Of a stretch of 64,000 nt of DNA, positions 1-11,529 are shown in pieces. The notes beneath the pieces are model-generated. The model was not told the origin of the DNA. It ran no database searches and worked only from the letters and a program-made list of their open reading frames with translations. The translations under genes and the position numbers were made by a program. Source of the stretch: Bicyclus anynana (Eukaryota; Arthropoda; Insecta; Lepidoptera; Nymphalidae); the NCBI RefSeq assembly GCF_947172395.1, contig NC_069095.1, positions 6,696,001-6,760,000 of the forward strand, read 5' to 3'. Positions within the stretch are counted from its first letter, which is position 1, and every line of letters starts with the position of its first letter.

Positions 1-661
1 TGTGGAAAACTGTTATTGACGTCGTATATCAAGTACTTACCTACTTGTATGTAGCTTCACACTTAAAGAAAAAGTACTGTTTTGTAACCATGAAGTATCT
101 AGATAGATATACTCAATGATGGTAAATTATCATTGGGTATACTTACTTAATATTTTAAAGAGGTCAATTATCTATACACTTAGTATTATGCAGAGGCAAA
201 GTTTGTGGTATTGTAGATATGGTATTGTAGATTGAGGTAATATTTACTGAATTCGCATTCTCACGGCAACGGTAAATACGCGGGTGAAACTGCGGGGCGT
301 CAGTAATCAATAGAGGAACAAACTTGTTGCACATCAAAGTTGTAGTTAAAATCAGCACAATTGTGTCAGACAATCACGAAATCTGTTTTCCAGTTTTGGA
401 GCAGTCACATTGCGTACAGTCGTTTATCAAGTCAACGAAAGCTATTTGTCAGGGTTAATATACAACCGCTGTCCAGTGACGTCACAACGATTGGATTGTG
501 AGTAGCAAGTTTTCAAAATTAATGTAGATCGATGAAAACAAGCTGCAAAGTAGCTTTATTTATTCGGTAATAATTTATTACAAAACGTCAATGTCTCAAA
601 ACCTGAAAACGAAAGTCTTTAATGAGTGTGTCTTGCCTGTGATAACGAAAGGAGGGTAAAC
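1..661. other. Unassigned AT-rich sequence
   Basis: I see no gene, tRNA or known repeat here. The open frames present are short and of low-complexity composition. It ends where LINE-like coding debris begins. Confidence 0.5.
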
Positions 662-956
662 GTGGACACTGACCACTGGCCATATCTACAAATTTAAAGT
701 CGCTCAGCGAGCTATGGAAAGGGCTATATTAGGAGTATCTCAGAAGGACAAAATCCGGAACGAGTAAATTGATAGGAGCACGAAAATAATCGACGTACGG
801 GACAGACGTGTTCTGAAGTGGAGACCACATACCAGTGTAGGACGCCCTTCCACAAGATGCTTCGACGACATCAAGAAGGTAGTGGGAAGTAGCTGGATGA
901 GGAAGGTTGAGGATCGTGTGTGGTGGCGCGCTCTCGGAAAGGATACAGGCTGTTGA
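662..956 (+). mobile_element. RTE-type LINE fragment, end of the reverse transcriptase ORF
   Basis: The conceptual + translation contains the lepidopteran LINE C-terminal signature: a VAQRAMERAILGVS-like stretch, then IRNE, LKWRPHTSVGRPSTR, a DDIKKV stretch and WMRKVEDRVWWRAL. An in-frame stop follows IRNE, so the copy is dead. The 5' part of the element is absent. Family assignment (RTE-like) is from motif memory; that it is a LINE 3' ORF end is firm. Confidence 0.7.
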
Positions 957-1432
957 TTGATGATATTATTGCTTAGTCGATGACTGAAATTATTTGTTTT
1001 CGAATTAGATAACTACTCTTACAACCGCTTTTTATGACACAAAGACGATATTGCTTCAAACTTCTCTTTATATCTCTGTGCAAACCGACAAAAAATTTGA
1101 CAGATTGACAAAAGTTTCAAGAACTGTGGTCCTATTATTTTCTTTGAGGTGTACTCGTAAGTATATATTTCATAAGGAAAGCTTGCTGGTGTCACGTGTA
1201 CCTAATTCCAGAAATATCTCAATCGATTTGGTTCTTTCCCCTAAAAGGCTAAAACCCAATATTCCGCTTCACTGTTTACGTAAACCTTAATTACTTGCGG
1301 TCAGTGACCCTTTTGCCCACTAAATTATATAAATATCGGGCCCAATATATTTATTTGGGTCCTCCTATTTGTAATTATGGGTAAAAGCTAATATTATATT
1401 ACGATGTGTTTAGCTGTATATATTTAGGTACG

Positions 1433-1513
1433 AGTTGGCAGTTCTGTTTGGAAGTCCTTACAAGTAGGTATGTCCTGTAATGGACGTCCATCGGTTGATA
1501 AAGATGATGGTTA
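1433..1513 (+). mobile_element. RTE-type LINE 3' tail fragment
   Basis: The last codons (VWKSL-like) and the terminal words TGTAATGGACGTCCATCGG then TTGATAAAGATGATGG match the 3' ends at 11286-11577 and 32455-32670. Confidence 0.6.
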
Positions 1514-1529
1514 TTCGAACCATACCTTT

Positions 1530-1668
1530 TAAGGTAATTCTTGACTACGATTTTATCTGACGATGCAGTCTAAGATAGAAGCGAACTTATTTGGAAGAGG
1601 TGCAACTATATTCTACTCATACCTCTGACGGTTTTTACACGGCATCAAACCGGAACTCTAACGATTAA
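1530..1668 (-). mobile_element. SINE-B, divergent partial copy
   Basis: It matches the 3' half of the SINE-B family (GACGATGCAGTCTAAGATAG, then a TTTTTACACGGCATC word) but is strongly diverged. It shares the CTCTGACGG variant with the copies at 47488 and 53190, which suggests an old subfamily. SINE-A follows directly. Confidence 0.5.
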
Positions 1669-1670
1669 AG

Positions 1671-1956
1671 CCGTGATAGGCCAGTGGGTATGACCTATGC
1701 CTCCGATTCCGGAGGGTGTGGATTCGATTCCAACTTTTGATGGATGCACCTCCAACTTTTGAGTTGTGTGCATAATAAGAAATTAAATATCACGTGTCTC
1801 AAACGGTGAAGGAAAAACATCGTGAGAAAACCTGCATACCAGAGAATTTTCTTAATTCTCTGCGTGTATGAAGTCTGCCAATCCGCATTGGGCCAGCGTG
1901 ATGGCCTATTCTGAGAAAAGACTCGAACTCAGCAGTGAGCCGAATATTGATGATGA
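1671..1956 (+). mobile_element. SINE-A (tRNA-derived SINE)
   Basis: SINE-A has a tRNA-like head with a GATAGCCCAGTGG A-box region and a GGTTCGAATCC B-box, a body containing CACGTGTCTCAAACGGTGA and CTGCGTGTGTGAAGTCTGCC, and ends in GCCGAATATGGGTTGATGATG. This copy has a damaged B-box and an internal deletion near the 3' end. Its tail is cut by the following MITE-1. Confidence 0.8.
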
Positions 1957-2122
1957 AATTCGTTCGTTACTCCCGATGGTTCGCTAAGGCCGGCAGAGGC
2001 GATGTCCCGCACGCACGACTTCATATCCGCACAGTCCTTCCCTTCATACCCGTGCGCACGACATCACACCCGCGCAGTCCTTCCTTCCCGTCGCCCGCAT
2101 ATCATGGGAGCGTCAAGCTATA
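1957..2122. mobile_element. MITE-1 copy
   Basis: GC-rich non-autonomous DNA element. It shares CGTTCGTTACTCCCGATGG and a CAAGCTATAG end with copies at 16351, 19921, 20298 and 56115. The outer part of one terminal repeat is missing next to SINE-A. Confidence 0.6.
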
Positions 2123-2864
2123 GCGGCATATCTAAGCCAACTGGAAGTTATCGCTTATGACCATATATGACCTTATGTGCCTACCATCAGATCTGGGGTG
2201 TTCCCAAATTAATCTGAGCTGGGATTCGGGCCTAGGACTTGTCAATTGAAAACTACCTACATTAATACAACTGCGCGAAAGAATTCATTCAAGAAGGAAA
2301 AGAAGTCATTTAAAAAGCAATTGTACATATTATTTTATGGAAATGATATGTGATATTTCCGGAAGACTTAGAACTGTTTTGTTTTATATTGCTAAAAAAT
2401 ATTTAGCTGGCCATTTTTTGCGATTAAATAAAACACAACATTTGTTTTAATAAATTGGAAATTTTTAGACGCAACTAATAATTATTATTATGAACAATGA
2501 TGACACAGATATTTAAATGTATTATGCGGTTTTTTGGGCTCAAACCATAACAAACAGAAAGAGTATTTTATAGCATTTTAAACCAAATCAAAATTAAAAT
2601 AGCTCCCATTATAGTAGGTACTTATACAACTTTAACCACACAGGCAAAGTAGAAAATTTTCCCTTTGTTAGAATGTGACGGACGTAACTTACAAAGGACT
2701 TTTTACCACATTATTTACCAGCCTTCCCTTTTAGCTTTTAGTTTAGTACGTACGGGTCGGGAATATCTACTTTTAATTACAAAGGACTCAGACAAAGGAT
2801 TAAGACGGACATATAACTCTAACTAGATTGTGTCTATGAAGTTGTGTTCCCTGTTTTAAAGGCT
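2123..2864. other. Unassigned AT-rich sequence
   Basis: No coding region or repeat recognised; AT-rich with scattered homopolymer runs. Confidence 0.4.
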
Positions 2865-3350
2865 CTTTTTACCCGACTACGGCGAAGCCAAAAGGAAGGG
2901 TAATGATTTTGACAGTCTATGTATGTATGTATGTATGTTCCACCGTAGCGCCTAAACTACTAAACCGACCGAACGACTCTACCGTGACCATTTTTGTTCC
3001 TATGCATTTCTCTATTTCAATCTGATTTGCTTGTTTCGTTCTTTATAGACCCTTTTTTACGTAGACGGGTTATAGTTTTTAAACTTTATTTTTTATTGTT
3101 CTTTATCTTCTTTATCTGTTCTTTATCTGTTCGACGCCCAGCATGGTTCCATACTTCAAATTTAACAGGTTTTACGAGTATGCCTACTGGAGGTATACTT
3201 TCAACCTCTATTTCACCCCCTTCAGATTTTATTTTTGCGTTAAAAAGTATCCGATTTGAGTATAATCGTGCCAATCAAAATCGCGTGTTTCATTTAAATT
3301 CATTCAGTAGTTTCAGCGTAAATCCCCGGTTAACAAAACTACATATACAT
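2865..3350. repeat. Degenerate interspersed repeat with (TGTA)n
   Basis: Contains a short (TATG) microsatellite at about 2919-2938 followed by CCTAAACTACTAAACCGACC, a phrase typical of lepidopteran non-autonomous repeats. No ends can be defined. Open frames across it do not resemble proteins. Confidence 0.35.
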
Positions 3351-3785
3351 ACGATTATATGTACCTATAATGCGCCCCAACAAAAATTTTCAAAATATCT
3401 TCAATGTACAGAATTGGGCCTGCTAACCTTTTATTAAAAGTATAGATTCCTCGATTATTATTTACATTTATATTATTAATTATAATTATATAGTTCAGTT
3501 TGTTTTTGCCATTAATAGGTACTTTGATTACATATCATTGATCGTAATTAATTAATCAATATTATTAATTAACTTAATTGCTTACGTATTTGCATAAATA
3601 TTAATTATTATAATATTGAGAAATTTCCTTTGGCGTTGTTTCAATTCACTTTGAACTACGTTAATGACTGTCATTAAGTGGGTAAAATGATTATACCTAC
3701 TGGCGGGTCTGTCACATACAAATTACCATTCACTTTAGTAAAAAAACATTTTAATTGGGTACTTAACCATAAAAAGCTACAATTT
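3351..3785. other. AT-rich spacer
   Basis: Very AT-rich, with many TAATTA/ATTAAT words around 3460-3610. No gene or repeat ends seen. Confidence 0.4.
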
Positions 3786-3990
3786 ATACTAATATTATAA
3801 AGAGCTAAAGTTTGTGAGATTGTGAGGCTGTCGGGGGTAGTCTCTGGATCTACTAAACCGATTTTGAAAATTCTTTTACCAATAGAAAGCTACATCATCA
3901 CCGAGTAACAAAGGTTTAATATAGATATTATATACTTTCTCATATTTCTACGGAAACAATAACTGCGCAGGTGAATCCTCTTGGTCTACT
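3786..3990 (+). mobile_element. Helitron-like non-autonomous element, 3' end degraded
   Basis: Begins ACTAATATTATAAAGAG and continues with GGATCTACTAAACCGATTTTG, like the copy at 39405. The usual CTAG 3' end with its GC hairpin is not recognisable. Confidence 0.45.
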
Positions 3991-4124
3991 ATACCTACAA
4001 TTTTTTTTCTCTCATTTATTTATTACTTCTTTTTTTTAAATTTTTAACAATATATAAAATACAAAACATTAAAAAAAATTCACCCTCCCGCTGCGGGACA
4101 TTTGAGTGCCCAAGCAACCGGTGG

Positions 4125-5074
4125 TTAGGGCTCCAGAGTGAGGAACCTCCTCACAATACGCGCCGTCTCAAGAATCACTGCCTTTTGTATCCGACTCTTG
4201 ATCCAACAGTTAAGCGAAAGCTTCTTAAGGTGTTGGTCGAAGCTTTTCGCTATAAGACCATTGACTGAAACAACTATCGGAACAATAATAGTTGACTCAA
4301 CATTCCACATGGCGGTAATCTCGTGAGCAAGGTCCAAGTATTTTGATACTTTTTCCTTTTCGGCTTTAACCAGATTATCGTCATGTGGAACAGTAATATC
4401 AACAATTATTGCACGACGCACTGACCGATCGACTAGCACTATATCAGGTCTATTGGCTACAATATACCTGTCAGTGATAATCGTTCGGTCCCAGTAGAGC
4501 AATGCACTGCTATTTTCAAGAACTGACGCTGGGTTCTACCTATAGTAAGGCATCTCAAAATCGATAAGGCCATATTGAAGAGCAAGCCGTATTCGCCGTT
4601 AGGAAGGTGAGAACACCCGGACACAATATGCCCAGGACGATGACACGCTCGACAGATGTCTAGAGTGCCATCTTTCATAATGTGTTTCCGGTAGTTTCTC
4701 GTCTTTATAACTTCGTCCATAATTGCACAGACAAAACCCTCGGTTTCCCCAAAGAGGTCACCGAATTGCAACCAAGATACAGATGTTATTTGATCTACAT
4801 CCGGCCCAGTAAGGGCCTTGTAGAATCGTCCATGCAACTCCTTGCTCCTCCATATTGCCACACGATCTGAGTTACTAATTACTATAGGTTTGCGCCAGTT
4901 CTCTTTGCCTAGGGATAGCGGGGTAAGTCCCTTATCCACTGCAACGACATCCTGATACATACTCACATTCATCTTGAGAAAATGATCTCCGAGGTTGCAC
5001 ACCTCACGATTATGGAGGTTCTTGGCGTTTAAGAAGCCATGTCCTCCACACTTGCGTGGGATGTACAATCTCAT
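4125..5074 (-). pseudogene. Zinc-knuckle and restriction-like endonuclease portion of the same element
   Basis: The piece at 5074-4457 begins MRLYIPRKCGGHGF and contains CRACHRPGHIVSGC, a CCHC zinc-knuckle-like motif. The last piece, 4502-4125, contains RPDIVLVDRSVRRAIIVDI, matching the PD...D/E-x-K-like endonuclease core of R2/R4 elements. It ends in a basic, hydrophobic tail (SRIQKAVILETARIVRRFL). The two pieces are in different frames. In active relatives this nuclease nicks the target site. Confidence 0.8.
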
Positions 5075-6224
5075 TACAGATGAACGGGGGTGATGCGGAC
5101 TTTACAGTCCAGGGAATCCAGTTCGGTTTGAGTCCACTTTAGAATGCCAAAAGTGTATATGAGTAAGGGCATGACCCAGCTATTGAAGGAACGCACCTTG
5201 TTACCGCCTGATAACAGACTTTTTAGGACTTTTTTCAGGCGGCCAAAGATGCGTTCCTTCTCTACCTGTTTCATATTCCCTGTCTCAATACCAAGTGCTT
5301 CTGTCATTCCAAGGTATTTATAGGTCTCGCCTTCAAGGAGTGATCTGAGAATGACAGTTTCTGAAATAACTATATTCTCGGAGCTCACTATCCTTCCTCG
5401 CTCTACATTGATGACCGCACACTTGTCTACACCAAATTCCATCCTTATGTCATTGCTAAAGGTTTGAGTAATCTTCAGCAATGACACTAGGTCTGCGCGC
5501 TTTGATGCATACAGCCTGAGGTCATCCATGTAAAGCAAGTGAGATATGAGCTCACCACTCCTGCGAAGGCGAAAGCCTAGCCCTGAATCCCGCAGTAAAG
5601 TACTGAGAGGATTAAGGGCTAGACAAAACCATAGAGGGCTCAAACTATCGCCCTGGAAAATACCTCGCCTAATCCCTATCAGTTCGTTCGATTCAGAACA
5701 CTCAGAAGCGCCTGGGTGACGAAGAACTGTCATCCACTGTCTACATACATGACTCAAGAAAAGAGCATAGTGTTGTATCGACCTTGTACAACCGCATGAC
5801 CTCCATGAGCCATGAATGAGGCACTGAATCATAGGCCTTCTTGTAGTCTATCCAAGCAGCCGTGAGATTTTTTCTGTTTCGCCGAACCTGTTGGCAAATA
5901 GCAGTGTCTATGAGGAGAAGTTCCTTTGTACCGCGAGACCGGGCCTTACATCCATTCTGTGTTGGGGCCAAAATATGATTTGCATTTATATGCATCGTTA
6001 ATTTTGATGACAGAATGGATGTAAGGAGCTTATAGATGGTGGGTAAGCAAGCAAGTTATCGGTCGGTAGTTTTTGGGGTCTGTGGTACTTCCGGATTTGT
6101 GTAGCAGGAACGTGACACCAGTTGTTAAAAATGCCGGTAGCGATCCAGTGTCAATGGCATTTTGAAATTGCACTGCCAAGATAGAATGGGCGCTACGAAA
6201 CCATTTTAACCAGAAGTTGTGCAA
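5074..6224 (-). pseudogene. Reverse transcriptase domain of the R2/R4-type element (frameshifted)
   Basis: Three pieces cover the polymerase. At 6224-6030 the KNYRPITCL motif of RT region 1/2 is visible. At 5995-5741 the region-A motif DYKKAYDSVPHSWL carries the first catalytic aspartate. At 5832-5074 there is IRRGIFQGDSLSPL (region B) and the catalytic YMDDL box followed by a thumb-like segment with GLDK-type spacing (FGVDKCAV) and YKYLGM. The ORF ends near 5074 where the next piece starts, consistent with a small deletion there. YMDD replaces the FADD of many LINEs; this is a recognised variant in this group, not obviously damage. Confidence 0.85.
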
Positions 6225-6315
6225 TCCATCCGGTCCTGGGCATTTCCAGTTTGACGCCGGGCGAATTGCACAGCTTACATTTTCTGTTACCTACAATAAT
6301 TATTATACCTTCGCC

Positions 6316-6490
6316 AAATATTGGCTATTTTAGAATTTAAACTATCGTGAGTGTTTTTCATATTAATTGATAACCTATGTAACACGGCTAAAACTCACGT
6401 GATATTAGGTCTGAGTTGCCCGACTAGTTAGCCCGACCTAATATCACGTGAGTTTTAGCCGTGTTTTATAATCAATTAAATATTGGCTAT
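6316..6490. mobile_element. Fold-back insertion with 31-bp perfect inverted arms
   Basis: Perfect arms lie at 6381-6411 and 6435-6465, separated by 23 bases. The whole segment is bracketed by a 13-bp direct repeat AAATATTGGCTAT at 6316-6328 and 6478-6490, which looks like a target-site duplication. No coding capacity. Confidence 0.6.
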
Positions 6491-6796
6491 ATTTTTATGA
6501 TCAGACTTTTTCAGATGAAAACCTCGCTTGTGGAAAAAATAACTAATTTCTTCATTATCATAAAGCATAGATAACTAACAATACCTACTTGTGGCGCCAT
6601 CAATCCAGGTCATTTACACTCTGGTCTGGCAATAAATTGCATTACCATTTTTTAGAGAATTAACCTATCAAGTATCGCACTTCAACGCTCTTTCTTTAAC
6701 GAATTCGCAAAATTTTCGTGATTTTCCTATTTATTATACTTGCATCTATTACCTACTGTGAATATTATCTATCATTTATTCTTATCTATATCTATA

Positions 6797-6991
6797 TCTA
6801 TACTAATATATAAAGCTGAAGAGTTTGTTTGTTTGATTGAACGCGTTAATCTCAGGAACTACTGGTCCGATTTGAAAAATTCTTTCAGTGTTAGCTAGCC
6901 CATTTATCTAGGAAAGCTATATGCTATATATTATCCCCGTTCTCCTAATGGAACGGGAACCATGCGGGTAGAACCGCGCGGCGTCAGCTAG
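6797..6991 (+). mobile_element. Helitron-like non-autonomous element (complete ends)
   Basis: Starts TCTATACTAATATATAAAGC directly after an A and ends GGCGTCAGCTAG directly before a T. This matches the 5'-TC...CTRR-3' ends and A/T insertion site of Helitrons. A GC palindrome (CCGCGCGG) lies about 10 bases before the end, as the 3' hairpin should. Closely related to copies at 26681, 29111 and 39286. Confidence 0.75.
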
Positions 6992-7254
6992 TCACTAATA
7001 AATAACAGATGAGGGTATATGTATATTATTTCTAATGCCGGTTAATAGACCATTAATACACCTCTTAGTGTTTCCTCGGCTTTCCCATCCTTCGCTGTCT
7101 ATCAACAGCGGAATTTTAGTTAATTTAAAAGAATTAACGATGTTCAGGTATTAAAAAAAGTTGGTTAAGTGAAAAGTTAAGTACTTACTTATTTATAAAG
7201 TGTACAGGGATCTACGTCAAAATTTCATTAGCAAGTTGGATCGAGAGATTGTAA

Positions 7255-7420
7255 AGCCAGACCGACCTCATTTTAGGAAGGCTGAAAAGTCAGCCTGTGC
7301 CCCTACCATACATAGGTAAGTAGGTACTGAAGTCAATTATGAAGTTTGGTCTGTGGTGGCTTTGAAAGATAACAGGTTTCAAACCATCTAAGGGTCCATG
7401 TAACGTGCCTACAAAATCCG
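7255..7420. repeat. Interspersed repeat shared with 36355-36500
   Basis: GGCTGAAAAGTCAGCCTGT, then a CTGTGGTGGCTTTG word and an AAGGGTCC word, are found in the same order at 36355-36500. Ends are undefined and the class is unknown. Confidence 0.4.
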
Positions 7421-7724
7421 AATTAAGCTACTCCACAAAGTGAATACAAGCACAATTTTGTGTTTACTTACAATATATATATTTATGTAGATATAGTTTT
7501 TACACTTCCTGAACAGCTCGACATTGGAGACAATATTTAGTTATTATTTGTTTAAATACCTTTCGTTTTTTCAATGCAACTAGATGAAATTCAGAAATTT
7601 AAAAAAGTGTTTTTTAGATAGCATGGGTACGGTGACGTTTAAAATACGTACTATTATTGTGAATCGCGGCAAACTTTCAAGGTTAAAAATCGATGTGTAG
7701 TGAATGGTTTTCACAAAGCTACCA

Positions 7725-7920
7725 CAAATCCTTTCGGTTTCTACTCGACATCGTACCGGAAGGCTAAATCGAAGGCGGTACGTCTTTATCGGTAGAGAGG
7801 TAACAATAGCCACGGCCGAAGCCTCCCACCAGCCAGACCTGGACCAATTAAGAAAATCTCTATTGCCCCAGCCGAGGATCAAACCCAGGACTCTTGTAAA
7901 TCCGCGCCACGGAGGCAATA
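7725..7920 (-). mobile_element. SINE-B, 5' two-thirds
   Basis: Contains, reversed, the tRNA-like head (CCACGGAGGC end, damaged B-box) and the body words GACCTGGACCAATTAAGAAA and TTTCGGTTTCTAC. The 3' hairpin domain and A-rich tail are missing. Open frames here are SINE-derived, not genes. Confidence 0.75.
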
Positions 7921-8686
7921 AATGACTACCGTTCATAACTGACAAACTTTTCCTAAAATGAGGTACGTCTGGTTCCGACAAAATTCTCTGTCTAAATGGT
8001 AAACTGTAGATAAGTGGTTTTTAGTGGAAGAGTAAATTTCAGGTTCAGTGCACAAAACATAAACCATCCCAAGTTCTATTGCGGTGTGCTCGGAAAACAA
8101 AAGCATTAATCATCGACGGAAATTGTGCTAAACCAATGCTAAATGGATGCAGTTTATGCAAAGCGGGTCGACGAACAATTAATTCAGCTGTGAAATTGCA
8201 ACGAGAAATTGCACTTTTGGCGGTGAGCTGCTTTTTTAACAGCCTTCAAAAAAAGGAGTTTCTAAATTCGACTGTATGTTTTTTTTTTTTGGTTTAAATG
8301 TTACCTGATTACTCGAACACTCGAAGGGTATACTCCCGAGGTGGACCCAACTATAGCGTTTTATATTTTTTCCATTAAACATTTTGAACCACTAAACCTT
8401 AATGAAGGTTTAGAGTTGATCTGATGATGGGGCATTAGGATTACTAGTCGAGCACGTCGAGCACGATGAGAAGGAATTCAAGTTGCGTAATCGCGTTATC
8501 TATAGCAATTTTCGAAACGAAGCGGACGAAATTCAGACACCACTATTCCATCCAAGGTTTTAACATGACTCATAGCACAACGTAGGTACCTTTAGCGAAA
8601 TATTTTTTGGTAGATCTAAATCTAGTAAGACTAAAAATGGAAAAATAAAAAAAAATAATAAAAAAATCTTCGCCGGCGAAGACGCT

Positions 8687-8870
8687 GAGTTTGACGCACA
8701 CCTTGTGTGCACAGCTGCACTCTCTATTCCCTCACTCTCATAGTCCGATGGAACGGCAGACTGACACGACCAGTGAGAGATCAGGCGCAGGACCGACGGC
8801 TTTACGTGCTCTCCGCGGCACGGCGGTGTACTAACACCGCCAGCTTCCTAACTCCAGGCCGCTATTAAGA
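8687..8870. repeat. GC-rich interspersed repeat
   Basis: A GC-rich block (ACCTTGTGTGCACAGCTGCA, then GACCGACGGCTTTACGTGCT, then a CCGCTATTAAGATTTTTTTT end) set in AT-rich DNA. The last part is echoed at 44470-44500. I recognise it as a common lepidopteran repeat but cannot class it. Confidence 0.45.
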
Positions 8871-9026
8871 TTTTTTTTATTAGATTACTTTATGTATTTA
8901 GCCATGACATACAAGTAATAAACAGCAAACCACCGCCTACAAACAGAGCTACACTTCCATGAACCTGAGGCGTAGGTGTTAAGCCTCCTCACAATATCAA
9001 AAATTATCACCCTAAGCCCACCAAAC

Positions 9027-9315
9027 CGTGACAGCCCAGTGGATATTAACTTTGCCTTCGATTCCGGAGGTTGTGGGTTCGAATCCGGTCCGGGGCATGT
9101 ACCTCCAACTTTTCAGTTGTGTGCATTTTAAGAATTATCAAAACGTTGAAGGAACAACATCGTGAGTAAACCTGCATACCAGAGAATTTTCTTAATTCTC
9201 TGCGTGTGTGAAGTCTGCCAATCCGCATTAGGCCAGCGTGGTGGACTATTTGCCTGACCTCTCTCATTCTGAGAGGAGACTCGAGCTTAGCAGTGAGCCG
9301 AATATGGGTTGATAA
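9027..9315 (+). mobile_element. SINE-A
   Basis: Near full length, with intact B-box GGTTCGAATCCGG. The 3' end reads GGGTTGATAATCAAGATAATG, a decayed version of the (GAT)n tail. Confidence 0.85.
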
Positions 9316-10051
9316 TCAAGATAATGATCATGTTACAGCCACTGTACAGTGGCTGTATGAGTAATCTGAAATTTATAGAATTTTAATGAAAAAAATATAG
9401 TGATTGATATTGTTTTGACAGGGATTTGTTTATGAAAGGGATTACAAAACCAATTTTGCGTGGAAACTCGAACGACGCCGCTTGCTTAAGTTAAGCTCGA
9501 CTCGTAAACAAAAATTACCTGTCTATCCACATCTAAATCCATTGATATTCATAAATATTTATCTCTCATTGAAAATTTTTAATTTAATTAAACTAAATTA
9601 AAATCGAAATTAGAAACGTTTATTTTACTGAACGTAAAGTTTGTATGTTTTTGATTTGGTTACATATCATGAGAAGACCCGACAAGACTCAGTTGGTCTT
9701 TTAAAATGATCTTTAAAACAAACAATATTTGTCATGTCTTTTTTTTCAATGTAACCAATATTCACCTTCCCCCGAAATAATCATCGCATTTTTGACCACA
9801 GAGGAATGCTATTTCCACTCACTAATTATTACCCAAATATTTAAGTGATTAATTTCAAATTCCAGCTGTACCTATTCAAATTTCATTAATAAATTGGATT
9901 GAAAGTAATTGTATTTAAAATGAAGCAATTAATCAAACCCTTAGATTGCTAGCTTAGTTGGTAATTTCTCTAAAATACAATTACTCTGACACGGCTTTGT
10001 ACTTTAAACAAATTGTAATTGTCGCTTTTTGTAATAGGTATTTGATACCAT
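9316..10051. other. Unassigned AT-rich sequence
   Basis: AT-rich, with a small hairpin (CAGCCACTGTACAGTGGCTG) at about 9336-9355. No gene or repeat ends recognised. Confidence 0.4.
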
Positions 10052-10345
10052 AAGAAAATCAAATCTTGGAATTTTAATTTAACTTATTTTCCGATCCGTC
10101 TTCGATGTTGAAATTTGCACACGCTCTGAGTTCTGATGGTATTACTTATCTAGCTAAGAAACAAATCCAATATGGCGGCCTCTCCAATCACTTGTAACTA
10201 TGTATGTAAGAAAATCTTGGAATCTGAATTTGACCCACTTCCCCGTCTTCGATTGGGATAAAATTTTGCACACGCTCTGAGTTCTGATGACAATACATGA
10301 CTAGCTAAGAAACGTCATTACAAATCCAATATGGCGACCTCCCCA
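10052..10345. repeat. Two direct copies of a ~150-bp unit
   Basis: Copy 1 is about 10052-10206 and copy 2 about 10207-10345. Both begin AAGAAAATC..., contain TTTGCACACGCTCTGAGTTC and CTAGCTAAGAAAC, and end around AAATCCAATATGGCG. Divergence between copies indicates an old duplication. Confidence 0.7.
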
Positions 10346-10432
10346 AGATGGCGGACCGGCTGTTTGAAATCCACCTCCATGATATGGATATCAAATGAAA
10401 GGGTTTGCTGAAAGGAATACGAAAAAATAGTT

Positions 10433-10499
10433 ACTAAAAATTAGAATTAAGTATTGGATTTAAGTCACTTAAATCCAATACTTAATTCTAATTTTTAGT
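10433..10499. repeat. Perfect inverted repeat, 33-bp arms, 1-base spacer
   Basis: Arm 10433-10465 is the exact reverse complement of 10467-10499, with a single C at 10466 between. I checked it base by base. It lies about 90 bases after the tandem copies at 10052-10345. Confidence 0.9.
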
Positions 10500-11283
10500 G
10501 CATGCTGAAAGCGAGTTTTTTCGTTTTTTTTTTTAACTATTTAATGTTACATTTTAAACTATCTTAATTATTATTCATAACTTACGTGATACAATTAGGT
10601 ACGTCGGAGTTTTTTAATTATATTTTGAAAAAACTAGATAATATTTTGGTGTTCACTAGATTAAATGAAAAAGGAAAGGTAAGAGATTGGTCATACTTTT
10701 ACAGATATTTTATTTAAATATTGTACCTGAACCTCTAGTAAAAAGATTAGACCCTATTTTAACACAGGTCGCAAGAGAGAAAATTTTGAAATAACGTTAA
10801 GCCCGGAATCCTTTCCAGGCAAGCTTTAATTGGTAGAGTTAGCTAGTTGAGGTAAGAGGCTTTAAACTCTGTTCAGATTTATTATCACTTTATTCGCTAT
10901 TTGTAATACCTATACCTACGAACTTTGATTTTGACTGATAGAATATGACTTTATTGAGTGTTTTCCAAAATAATATAAAACGGCTCAAAAATACAAAATT
11001 GCTGCCGACATGGGGTTAGTCATAAGTTTGTTCGTGTTCATGTTTGTTTGGTCTATGCTGCGTTCTATTCAGTATTATCATTTTGGAGACATTACTGTCT
11101 GCTGCTGCTGTCCTTACCTGCTGTTCTTTTGCATTTATGAAGTGCACGCCACTGTCTATTCTTGGCTGCAGTACTGCAGCACGCCAAATTGTTGGTCTTC
11201 TGCTTCGTTTCTTACTAAGTGACAGTGACTTTATTGTAGGTACTTTATTACCTACCTACAACAAAGTCAACGAGTCGAGAAGT
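10500..11283. other. Unassigned sequence
   Basis: AT-rich then less so. Open frames around 11010-11286 are hydrophobic and Cys-rich but overlap in two frames and resemble no family. Confidence 0.4.
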
Positions 11284-11529
11284 TGAAGTGGCAGTGGCCG
11301 GGACACAGTTCGAAGAGCTGATGCACGTTGGGGCCCCAAGGTGTTGGCATGGCAAAGTGATGGTCGACCCCCCACTAGATGGACTGTCGACATCAAGCGA
11401 ATCGCAGGAATTCGTTGGATGCAGGCGGCTCAGGATGGTGACGTTTGGAAGTCCCTACAAAAGGCCTATATCCTGCAGTGGACGTCCATCGGCTGTTATG
11501 ATGATGATGAAGATGATATGATGATGATA

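Larger units (their letters stand above)
4081..6290 (-). mobile_element. 5'-truncated, broken R2/R4-type (Dong-like) non-LTR retrotransposon
   Basis: On the - strand, fragments of one long ORF occur in the order reverse transcriptase, CCHC zinc knuckle, restriction-like endonuclease. That order and a C-terminal endonuclease characterise early-branching non-LTR elements (R2, R4/Dong, CRE). The frame changes several times (near 6030, 5995-5830, 5074 and 4500-4457), so the copy is inactive. The 5' part is missing: recognisable coding begins near 6285 with a CPGPDGLHNFW-like motif just upstream of the reverse transcriptase core. The 3' end carries a GC-rich segment near 4085-4100 that recurs in the fragments at 38107-38420 and 43027-43281. 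The precise clade needs a phylogeny. Confidence 0.85.
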
